This document shows, one piece after another, positions 1 through 5,055 of a stretch of 6,938 bases of DNA. Position 1 is the first letter of the stretch, and every line of letters starts with the position of its first letter. A model generated the notes under the pieces. The model was not told the origin of the DNA. It saw nothing but the letters and a program-made list of their open reading frames with translations, and searched no databases. Location: assembly GCA_029288515.1 (NCBI GenBank), contig JARIHB010000160.1, positions 1 to 6,938 of the forward strand, given 5' to 3'. A program made the translations under genes and the position numbers. The DNA is from Candidatus Saccharimonadota bacterium (lineage in GTDB: Bacteria; Patescibacteriota; Saccharimonadia; Saccharimonadales; UBA4665).

Positions 1-159
1 GAGCTGTACGCTGCAGTTGATGGCGCTATAAACGAGACGGGTGGTGCCGGCATGCAAGCTATGGGTCAGGTAATTGCTGCAGTGAAAGCGAAGACCGAAG
101 GTCGGGCTGACGGTGGCCGTATAGCAGCCATGGTAAAGGAAAGGTTGGCAGGCAAATGA
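1..159 (+). CDS. GatB/YqeY-domain protein, C-terminal fragment
   Basis: The window opens inside this gene; 52 residues and the TGA stop (157-159) are visible. The tail contains MQAMGQVIAAVKAKTEGRADG followed by a short basic helix ending in KERLAGK. This closely follows the C-terminus of YqeY-family proteins (a Met-Gly-x-Val-h-x-x-h-K pattern, then GRADG and a final VKE-L helix). The YqeY domain is the small helical domain also found at the C-terminus of the GatB amidotransferase subunit. Stand-alone YqeY proteins are thought to bind tRNA or aid amidotransferase-like functions, but their role is not settled. The stop overlaps the adk start as ATGA, so the two genes are very probably translationally coupled. 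A GatB C-terminus cannot be fully excluded because the upstream part is missing, but the GRADG ending favours YqeY. Confidence 0.75.
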   Translation, partial: ELYAAVDGAINETGGAGMQAMGQVIAAVKAKTEGRADGGRIAAMVKERLAGK

Positions 160-689
160 TTATTCTGACGGGTGTGGCTGGTGCTGGTAAGAGTATGCAG
201 GGCAAGATTTTAGCCGACGAACACGGATATGCCTGGATCTCAACCGGCGAGATTTTACGCGTGCTGGTAACGGGTAAGCGCCGTCAGGAGATGCTTGAGG
301 GTAAGCTGCTGAGCGATGAGGAAATGATCAACCTTATGGATAAGGTACTGGAGCTAATCGACACCAAGCAGGAATTTGTCCTGGATGGCTTTCCGCGCAC
401 GGTACCGCAGGCCGACTGGCTGCTGGACCAAGTACATAAGGGGCGCTTCAAACTGACTGCTGTTATTCATTTGGCAGCGTCCGAAGAAGTTGTTCGTGAG
501 CGCTTATTGGAGCGTGGTCGCCTGGATGACACAGAAGAGGCTATTGAGAAGCGTTTTAGCGAGTACCGTTCGGTAACTCTACCAATCATTGAACACTTAC
601 GCCAAGAAGGTGCTAATGTGTGTGACATTGACGCCGGCCAGCCACCGCGTGACGTACACGACAGTATACTTGAGTGCGTCGACGTATAG
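156..689 (+). CDS. adk: adenylate kinase, short-LID type
   Basis: Reversible phosphoryl transfer between ATP and AMP giving two ADP; a cytosolic, essential enzyme of purine nucleotide balance. At 177 residues it is much shorter than the usual ~214-residue bacterial form. Visible parts: P-loop GVAGAGKSMQ (6-15), AMP-binding ISTGEILR (28-35), the NMP-domain segment around 45-53, the strand and AMP-binding loop FVLDGFPRT (74-82), and the LID-proximal ERGRLDD (119-125) followed by the conserved IEKRF helix (130-134). The 30-40-residue LID insert is absent, as in short-type (AK1-like) kinases. The P-loop departs from the usual GxPGxGKGTQ: Pro is Ala, Gly-Thr is Ser-Met; K12 and S13 keep a valid Walker A. 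The start overlaps the upstream stop as ATGA, with a purine-rich AAAGGAAAGG at 135-144 as Shine-Dalgarno. A related nucleoside monophosphate kinase specificity (UMP/CMP) is possible, but adk next to map is a classic neighbourhood. Confidence 0.9.
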   Translation: MIILTGVAGAGKSMQGKILADEHGYAWISTGEILRVLVTGKRRQEMLEGKLLSDEEMINLMDKVLELIDTKQEFVLDGFPRTVPQADWLLDQVHKGRFKLTAVIHLAASEEVVRERLLERGRLDDTEEAIEKRFSEYRSVTLPIIEHLRQEGANVCDIDAGQPPRDVHDSILECVDV

Positions 690-699
690 CAGGCAAGTG

Positions 700-705
700 T
701 ATAAT
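700..705 (+). promoter_or_regulatory. candidate -10 element of map (leaderless start)
   Basis: A perfect TATAAT lies five bases before the first ATG of map (711), preceded by TG directly against the hexamer. A transcription start six to nine bases downstream would fall at or within the tandem ATGATG at 711-716, giving a leaderless mRNA. No Shine-Dalgarno is seen in the normal window before the ATG; the nearest AGG is about 18 bases away. No convincing -35 is found at 16-18 bp spacing (TTGAGT at 670-675 is 24 bp away), so the promoter call is moderate. Confidence 0.5.
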
Positions 706-710
706 GCCTT

Positions 711-1463
711 ATGATGACAACGATTAAGTCTGAGCCGGAAGTGCAGGCGCTGCGCGAAAGCGGCCGGATGTTAGCAACGGTGCTGGAGCTGATGCGCGAA
801 AAGGCAATGCCAGGACTCACACCAAAAGACATGTCTGCATTGGCTAAAAAGGAGTTAGCCTCGCTGGGTGGCGAAGCGCCTTTTTTGGGATTTTACGGCT
901 ATCCTGACATCATCTGTATCTCGGTGAATAACCAAGTGCAGCACTCGATACCAGACAATACGCCTTTTAAAGCGGGCGACGTGGTAAATTTTGACTTTGG
1001 TGTGAAGTACCGGGGCATGATAACGGACGCCGGTATCACGATATGTATTGATAACAAAACAACCCCTGACACGGCCCGTCTGATTAAGGGCACGGAGCGG
1101 GCACTATACGACGGCTTGTCGGTAGTGAGGCATGGCTGTCGCGTGGGTGACATCTCGGCGGCTATTGAGCGTACATTGCGCAAGAATAAGCTGGGTATCG
1201 TGCGGGAGTTGGTTGGGCATGGCGTGGGCCATGAATTGCATGAAGACCCGGAGATTCCCAACTACGGCCGCGCAGGTACTGGACCGGCATTGCAATCAGG
1301 TATGACAATTGCAGTTGAGCCAATCACAACATTAGGTAACCCAGCCATTGTTGAGGCTCGTGACGGCTGGACACTGCTGACCGCCGACAATAGTTGGTCG
1401 GCGCAATTTGAACACACGGTACTGGTGACTCCAACAGGTTGTGAAGTGCTGACAAAGCTGTAG
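711..1463 (+). CDS. map: type I methionine aminopeptidase
   Basis: Removes the initiator Met from nascent proteins whose second residue is small; a cytosolic dinuclear-metal enzyme acting at the ribosome exit. The 250-residue length is normal for a bacterial type Ia enzyme without an N-terminal extension. All five metal ligands can be placed: D95 in NFDFG, D106 in ITDAG, H170 in GHGVGHELHEDP, E203 in AVEPI and E234 in QFEHTVLVT. H78 (in VQHSIP, where most homologues read VVHGIP) and H177 match the substrate-contacting histidines. The Gly-to-Ser change in HSIP is a small oddity. The gene follows adk after 21 bp and ends in TAG. ATG at 711 is used; ATG at 714 would remove one Met only. There is no Shine-Dalgarno, and a TATAAT sits just upstream, so initiation may be leaderless. 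Confidence 0.95.
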   Translation: MMTTIKSEPEVQALRESGRMLATVLELMREKAMPGLTPKDMSALAKKELASLGGEAPFLGFYGYPDIICISVNNQVQHSIPDNTPFKAGDVVNFDFGVKYRGMITDAGITICIDNKTTPDTARLIKGTERALYDGLSVVRHGCRVGDISAAIERTLRKNKLGIVRELVGHGVGHELHEDPEIPNYGRAGTGPALQSGMTIAVEPITTLGNPAIVEARDGWTLLTADNSWSAQFEHTVLVTPTGCEVLTKL

Positions 1464-1467
1464 ATAC

Positions 1468-1497
1468 TTGCCGAAGAGCAAGAATAAGCGCTATACT
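1468..1497 (+). promoter_or_regulatory. promoter of ftsA, probably leaderless
   Basis: A -35-like TTGCCG (1468-1473) and a -10 TATACT (1492-1497) are separated by 18 bp. The predicted transcription start (about 1504-1506) coincides with the ftsA ATG at 1506. No Shine-Dalgarno precedes that ATG. The 11 bases CGCTATACTGC (1489-1499) are repeated exactly at the ftsZ promoter (2822-2832), followed in both cases by CCATAT. Confidence 0.6.
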
Positions 1498-1505
1498 GCA
1501 CCCAT

Positions 1506-2741
1506 ATGCATGGCTCTTCCGCCACCACACCGTTTGTGGGTCTCGATATTGGTACCAGCACTGTCCGATGTGTTGTAGGTGTTAGCGATCCGAATAATCC
1601 GAGTAAATTATCTATAGTTGGGCACGGTAGCGCGCCGAACCTTGGTATGCGCAAAGGTATCGTAGTGCATATCGAGGAAGTCGCCGAAGCTATTGCTAAG
1701 GCTCTGACTGAGGCTGAGCGTCTGTCAGGTATGCGTCTGACCGGTGGGACTGTCAACGTGAACGGCAGCCATGTAAGTGGCCTGAACTCTAAAGGAGTCA
1801 TCGCAATCAGTGCCGCCAACCGTGAAATTACGCAAGAAGATCGTCTGCGTGTTGAAGAGGCGGCTACTATCGTTAACTTGCCGTCGAACCGTGAAATTAT
1901 ACAGGTGTTTGCCCAAAACTACCGCTTGGATGGCCAGGATAACATTAAGGATCCGGTTGGCATGCACGGCGTTCGTCTGGAGGTGGATACGCATATCGTA
2001 ACCGCTGCGACGCCGAATCTGCGCAATCTGGATATGGCTCTTGATAAAGGGCAGGTGACGGTGCATAACCGTACGTTGTCCAGCCTGGCCGCCGCCGAAG
2101 CCGTATTGCAGCGCCAGCAAAAAGAGGCGGGCACGGTATTGGTTGATATTGGCGCGGGCACAACCAATTTGGTTGTTCTTGAGGACGGTGAGGTGCAACA
2201 CGTCGCCGTTTTACCAGTGGGCGGCCAGCATATTACAAACGATCTTGCTATCGGACTGCGTACCGATTTGGATGTAGCTGAGGCGGTAAAGGTTCAGCAT
2301 GCAGGTCTGCATCAAAAGCCGGTCAAGCGAGATATACGTGTAAAGATCCAGGGCCAGGACCACATATTTAAAGCCGAAGACATCGCTATGATCACCGAGG
2401 CACGCGTTGAAGAATTGTTTGAGATTGTAAACAAAGAGCTTGCCAAGATTCACCGGGCGCACAAGCTGCCGGGCGGCGCGGTGATTGTAGGCGGCACTGC
2501 CAAACTGCCTGGTATCGCCGAGTTTGCCAAAGAACAGCTGCAATTGGCGGCACGAGTGGGCAAACTGCAGCCGCTCAGTGGTCTGATCGATACGGTTGCC
2601 GACCCCGTGTACTCAACGGCTGTTGGTTTAATGCTGCTTGATATGTTGCTTATTCCAGAGGTAGAAGGCGCTGGCGGAAGTAAAGCCGGCGACCGAACAC
2701 TACATTTCGTCGATTCGTTACTGCGCCGCTTTAAGCGTTAG
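1506..2741 (+). CDS. ftsA: cell division protein FtsA
   Basis: Actin-like ATPase that ties FtsZ filaments to the inner face of the cytoplasmic membrane and recruits later divisome proteins. Actin-fold signatures appear in order: phosphate-1 loop GLDIGTSTVRCVVG (12-25), the FtsA-type RKGIVVHIEE (49-58) leading into the 1C subdomain, phosphate-2 loop VLVDIGAGTTNLVVLEDG (211-228), and the adenosine loop AVIVGGTAKLPGI (325-337). The last residues, FVDSLLRRFKR (401-411), form an amphipathic basic helix of the kind FtsA uses as its membrane-targeting sequence, joined by a Gly-rich linker (about 388-396). The length of 411 is typical. The start ATG at 1506 places the phosphate loop at residue 12, as expected, and lacks a Shine-Dalgarno. 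ftsZ follows after 117 bp from its own promoter, the usual ftsA-ftsZ order. The gene ends in TAG. Confidence 0.95.
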   Translation: MHGSSATTPFVGLDIGTSTVRCVVGVSDPNNPSKLSIVGHGSAPNLGMRKGIVVHIEEVAEAIAKALTEAERLSGMRLTGGTVNVNGSHVSGLNSKGVIAISAANREITQEDRLRVEEAATIVNLPSNREIIQVFAQNYRLDGQDNIKDPVGMHGVRLEVDTHIVTAATPNLRNLDMALDKGQVTVHNRTLSSLAAAEAVLQRQQKEAGTVLVDIGAGTTNLVVLEDGEVQHVAVLPVGGQHITNDLAIGLRTDLDVAEAVKVQHAGLHQKPVKRDIRVKIQGQDHIFKAEDIAMITEARVEELFEIVNKELAKIHRAHKLPGGAVIVGGTAKLPGIAEFAKEQLQLAARVGKLQPLSGLIDTVADPVYSTAVGLMLLDMLLIPEVEGAGGSKAGDRTLHFVDSLLRRFKR

Positions 2742-2801
2742 ACAACCGAAAACACAAAGTATTCGTTACATGCTTATGGGCTGAAGGCCTGTGCAAATTT
2801 A

Positions 2802-2830
2802 TTGAACTCGCCGTGTGGCTACGCTATACT
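2802..2830 (+). promoter_or_regulatory. sigma70-type promoter of ftsZ
   Basis: TTGAAC (2802-2807) and TATACT (2825-2830) are separated by 17 bp, a near-ideal housekeeping promoter in the ftsA-ftsZ gap. The predicted start near A2837 gives a leader of about 22 nt with a Shine-Dalgarno TAGGAGAG (2843-2850) eight bases before the ATG at 2859. The rest of the gap (2742-2801) shows no convincing terminator or other element. Confidence 0.75.
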
Positions 2831-2858
2831 GCCCATATAAGTTAGGAGAGAGTGCAAC

Positions 2859-4241
2859 ATGCCACAAGTCGCACCAGCTATAGAAACATTTGCTCGCATT
2901 AAAGTAGTGGGCGTAGGCGGTGCCGGTGGTGCCGCCGTCAACCGCATGATTGCGGCGGGTGTAGATGGTGTTGAGTTTATTGTCATAAACACCGATGCCC
3001 AGGCGCTCCATCACTCTAATGCGCCGATTAAAATTCACATCGGTAAAGACGAAACACGCGGTTTGGGCGCAGGCGCTAACCCGCTTGTCGGCCAAAAAGC
3101 AGCCGAAGAGTCGATTGATGAGATCCGAAAAGCCCTGGAAGGCGCAGATATGGTATTCGTGACCATTGGTGCTGGCGGTGGTACCGGCAGCGGCGCCGGA
3201 CATGTTGTGGCTCACGTTGCAAAAGAGATGGGCATTCTGGTAGTCGGCTTTGCGACCAAGCCGTTTGCCTTCGAAGGTGAGAAACGCCGCCGTAATGCCG
3301 AAATGGCCATCGACAACCTGCGCAACGCTGTTGATACGCTTATCATTATTCCAAACGACCGTCTGTTACAGACAATCGACCGTCAAACGCCGCTCCTAGA
3401 GGCCTTTAAAGTTGCTGACGATGTACTGCGCCAGGGTGTACAGGGCATTTCAGATCTCATTACTGTTCACGGACTCATCAACCTCGACTTTGCTGACGTC
3501 AAGGCGGTAATGCAGAACGCTGGCTCTGCGCTTATGGGTATCGGTCGTGCCAGTGGGGAGAATCGTGCTATTCAGGCCGCGCAGCAAGCTATTGAGTCAC
3601 CCTTGCTTGAGGTGTCGATTGACGGCGCTCGTGGCATTCTGTTTAACGTCATCGGCGGTAACGATTTGTCGATGCACGAAATCAACACCGCCGCCGAAAC
3701 GATTACTTCGGCCGCCGATCCCGATGCCAATATTATTTTTGGTGCCACTATCAGCCCCGAGATTGATGGTGAACTGATTATTACCGTTGTTGCCACCGGG
3801 TTTGATGCCGCATACTTTGCAAATCGTTCACAAGGCGCAATGCCTATGGACGCGCCACTCCAGAATAGCTCTGTGGCCGTTTCTGGGCCTTCTGGCAAGC
3901 CTGACGACGACCTTTCGAAAATCGATACGTCTTTGGACGACGCACGCGATGCAGCGGCTGATTTTACGTCAGACAGTATGCCGAATATTTGGGCTCTGCC
4001 CGATGACCATGACGACACCGACACTAAACCACAGCCGAAGAATGATGAGGAACCGGAAAAGAAAAAGGAGGAGGATAGTCCTGTCGAACTCGAGAAGCCG
4101 GCGGTGCACCGTCCGGTCGCCTTTACAACCGACACCGACCAAGACGACACCGATAGCGATAGTGAGCTGGAGAAACCCTCATTTTTACGCCGTCTGACAA
4201 AGCGCCACAAAGACGCCGATAGCGGTGACAAAACCGTGTAA
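2859..4241 (+). CDS. ftsZ: cell division protein FtsZ
   Basis: Tubulin-like GTPase that polymerises into the Z ring at the division site. The GTPase core spans about residues 10-318: VVGVGGAGGAAVNRM (16-30), INTDAQAL (43-50), the tubulin signature GAGGGTGSGAG (104-114), TKPFAFEGEKRR (133-144), and the T7 loop NLDFADV (208-214), whose D210 and D213 complete the GTPase site of the neighbouring subunit. Residues about 319-433 form a long acidic, low-complexity, probably disordered linker with a KNDEEPEKKKEEDSP stretch (394-408). The end SELEKPSFLRRLTKRHK (435-451) fits the conserved C-terminal peptide that binds FtsA (compare DIPxFLR), followed by a basic variable tail. A second ELEKP lies at 410-414. 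The signature reads GAGGGTGSG where most bacteria have GMGGGTGTG; this still fits the tubulin pattern. The gene has its own promoter and Shine-Dalgarno and ends in TAA. Confidence 0.97.
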   Translation: MPQVAPAIETFARIKVVGVGGAGGAAVNRMIAAGVDGVEFIVINTDAQALHHSNAPIKIHIGKDETRGLGAGANPLVGQKAAEESIDEIRKALEGADMVFVTIGAGGGTGSGAGHVVAHVAKEMGILVVGFATKPFAFEGEKRRRNAEMAIDNLRNAVDTLIIIPNDRLLQTIDRQTPLLEAFKVADDVLRQGVQGISDLITVHGLINLDFADVKAVMQNAGSALMGIGRASGENRAIQAAQQAIESPLLEVSIDGARGILFNVIGGNDLSMHEINTAAETITSAADPDANIIFGATISPEIDGELIITVVATGFDAAYFANRSQGAMPMDAPLQNSSVAVSGPSGKPDDDLSKIDTSLDDARDAAADFTSDSMPNIWALPDDHDDTDTKPQPKNDEEPEKKKEEDSPVELEKPAVHRPVAFTTDTDQDDTDSDSELEKPSFLRRLTKRHKDADSGDKTV

Positions 4242-4260
4242 ATTATACGGCAGAAATTTC

Positions 4261-4290
4261 TTGCACGAGCGCTAGTTGTAGAGCTATGAT
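4261..4290 (+). promoter_or_regulatory. promoter of nrdR
   Basis: TTGCAC (4261-4266) and TATGAT (4285-4290) are 18 bp apart in the 112-bp ftsZ-nrdR gap. Transcription should begin near 4297, giving a leader of about 57 nt with a strong Shine-Dalgarno AGAGGGAGAGG (4340-4350) before ATG 4354. One candidate NrdR box fills the spacer and a stronger one sits just past the predicted start, a placement that would block RNA polymerase. Confidence 0.55.
4269..4284 (+). promoter_or_regulatory. degenerate NrdR box (upstream of pair)
   Basis: GCGCTAGTTGTAGAGC matches the published NrdR-box consensus acaCwAtATaTwgtgt at about 9 of 16 positions and is roughly palindromic. It lies 33 bp start-to-start upstream of the stronger box, close to the three-turn spacing (31-33 bp) known for NrdR box pairs, and fits exactly between the -35 and -10. 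On its own it would not be called; the spacing is the main support. Confidence 0.35.
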
Positions 4291-4301
4291 TGATACCACA
4301 A

Positions 4302-4317
4302 GCACTATATGTAGTGA
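4302..4317 (+). promoter_or_regulatory. NrdR box upstream of nrdR
   Basis: GCACTATATGTAGTGA matches the NrdR-box consensus acaCwAtATaTwgtgt at 13 of 16 positions, including all of the inner CACTATAT core, and is an almost perfect inverted repeat. It lies just downstream of the predicted transcription start, so binding of NrdR (the next gene) would repress its own promoter and any read-through into nrdJ. Confidence 0.8.
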
Positions 4318-4353
4318 TCGTACATTGAAACAATACTAAAGAGGGAGAGGCTT

Positions 4354-4830
4354 ATGAGGTGTAGCCAATGCGATTGCAGCGACACGAAAGTAATCGAGTC
4401 ACGCGACGCGGGCGACGGTCAAGCCATCCGACGGAGACGGGCATGCCCCGACTGCGGTTACCGCTTCACCACATATGAGCGCCTGGAGCGGCCGCAGCTG
4501 ATCGTCATTAAGAATGATGGCAACAGGGAGCTGTTTGGACGAACAAAGCTGCTGGCTGGATTGTACCGGGCGTGCGAAAAAACGCCGGTTACCAGCGTCC
4601 AACTGGAGCGGTTAGTCGCCGACATAGAGCAAGCGTTGTATGCCTGTGGCGACCAGGAAGTGAGTTCGTCGAAGCTCGGGGAGATGGTTATGGAACGGTT
4701 GAGCCTGCTAAACGAAGTCGCCTATGTCCGCTTTGCCAGCGTATATCGCCGGTTTAAGGACATTGCGAGTTTCGAACGTGAATTGTCGGATATCCGCAAA
4801 CGGGGTAAGGCCATTCCTCTCAAGGCGTAG
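4354..4830 (+). CDS. nrdR: transcriptional repressor NrdR
   Basis: Zinc-ribbon/ATP-cone repressor of ribonucleotide reductase genes that senses the dATP/ATP balance. The N-terminal zinc ribbon has CSQC (3-6) and CPDC (31-34) around VIESRDAGDG (13-22) and the basic IRRRRAC (25-31); GYRFTTYE (35-42) follows, all as in the family. The ATP-cone domain runs from about 49 (LIVIKNDGNRELFGRTK) to about 138, including VAYVRFASVYRRFKD (122-136). The length of 158 is typical. Most homologues have VxDSR where this one has VIESR. A strong purine-rich Shine-Dalgarno supports the ATG. A matching NrdR box lies upstream and a class II reductase gene, its expected target, lies downstream. The last codons (from about 4810) also form the 5' strand of a predicted RNA helix with the nrdJ leader. 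Confidence 0.96.
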   Translation: MRCSQCDCSDTKVIESRDAGDGQAIRRRRACPDCGYRFTTYERLERPQLIVIKNDGNRELFGRTKLLAGLYRACEKTPVTSVQLERLVADIEQALYACGDQEVSSSKLGEMVMERLSLLNEVAYVRFASVYRRFKDIASFERELSDIRKRGKAIPLKA

Positions 4831-4960
4831 GCAGTCATTGTCTACATCGTTTGTTCCGCCTGGGGCTTAGGCTCGTACTTGCAAAGATACGCTCTAGTGT
4901 GTAAAACGTAAGTACGGGGCGTAAGCCTGAGGGGGAGCGAACGACGCTTTGAGAGGCGGC
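4810..4960 (+). promoter_or_regulatory. putative structured RNA at the nrdR-nrdJ junction
   Basis: Reading the pairing by hand, this stretch folds into a single long hairpin. Outer helix: 4816-4828 with 4944-4956, 13 continuous pairs with one G-U, extended after a small internal loop by 4810-4812 with 4958-4960. Next helix: 4848-4860 with 4931-4943, 12 of 13 pairs (two G-U, one G-G mismatch). Third: 4864-4869 with 4922-4927 (GGCUUA/UAAGCC), then 4871-4873 with 4918-4920, then 4874-4880 with 4910-4916 (CGUACUU/AAGUACG), and a possible six-pair tip 4887-4892 with 4897-4902. The first two helices are contiguous on the 3' side (4943/4944), leaving a one-sided 19-nt bulge (4829-4847). No U-run follows, so it is not an ordinary terminator. 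No open reading frame of note lies in it. It may be a cis-regulatory leader of nrdJ or a separate small RNA; the class is not recognised. Confidence 0.55.
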
Positions 4961-5055
4961 GATACACTCTAAACAAATACAATTACAAAAATATTACATA
5001 AGGGGGATCGAAGGGTGTGAGACTGCCCTTCGGCGACAAAAAAAGTGAGGGTACT
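4961..5055 (+). promoter_or_regulatory. A-rich leader and hairpin before nrdJ, with two possible ribosome sites
   Basis: Bases 4961-5000 are A-rich, nearly free of G, and likely single-stranded. Then AGGGGG (5001-5006) forms a Shine-Dalgarno for a GTG at 5017. A hairpin CGAAGGG/CCCUUCG (5009-5015 with 5026-5032, ten-base loop) places that GTG in its loop. After an A-run (5038-5044), GAGGG (5047-5051) forms a second Shine-Dalgarno four bases before ATG 5056. GTG 5017 and ATG 5056 are in the same frame, 13 codons apart. No convincing -10/-35 pair was found here, so nrdJ may depend on read-through from the nrdR promoter. Confidence 0.45.

Noticed and set aside
1262..1819. 185-residue minus-strand open frame across map-ftsA
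   Set aside because: It lies opposite two clear genes and over the ftsA promoter, with low-complexity sequence and no family features.
2742..2801. Terminator or regulatory hairpin between ftsA and ftsZ
   Set aside because: Only trivial 3-4 bp inverted repeats (around GGCTGAAGGCC) are present, with no U-run.
3572..4333. 253-residue minus-strand open frame opposite ftsZ
   Set aside because: It is the antisense shadow of the ftsZ linker (Ser-rich complement of Asp/Glu codons), with no start context or recognisable domain.
4887..4902. NrdR box in the nrdJ leader (ATACGCTCTAGTGTGT)
   Set aside because: Only the right half fits the consensus; the inner core is poor, no partner box lies at the usual spacing (a half-match near 4964 is 77 bp away), and the bases are better explained by the RNA tip helix.
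4848..4943. Rho-independent terminator for nrdR
   Set aside because: The hairpin is far too long and composite and no U-tract follows on either strand.
4949..4983. Promoter for nrdJ: TTGAGA with TACAAT
   Set aside because: The spacer is 23 bp, outside the workable range, and no better pair was found.
4831..5055. Cobalamin riboswitch upstream of nrdJ
   Set aside because: The conserved B12-box and the other core strings of the class are not visible; the fold is a nested hairpin rather than a multi-branch core.
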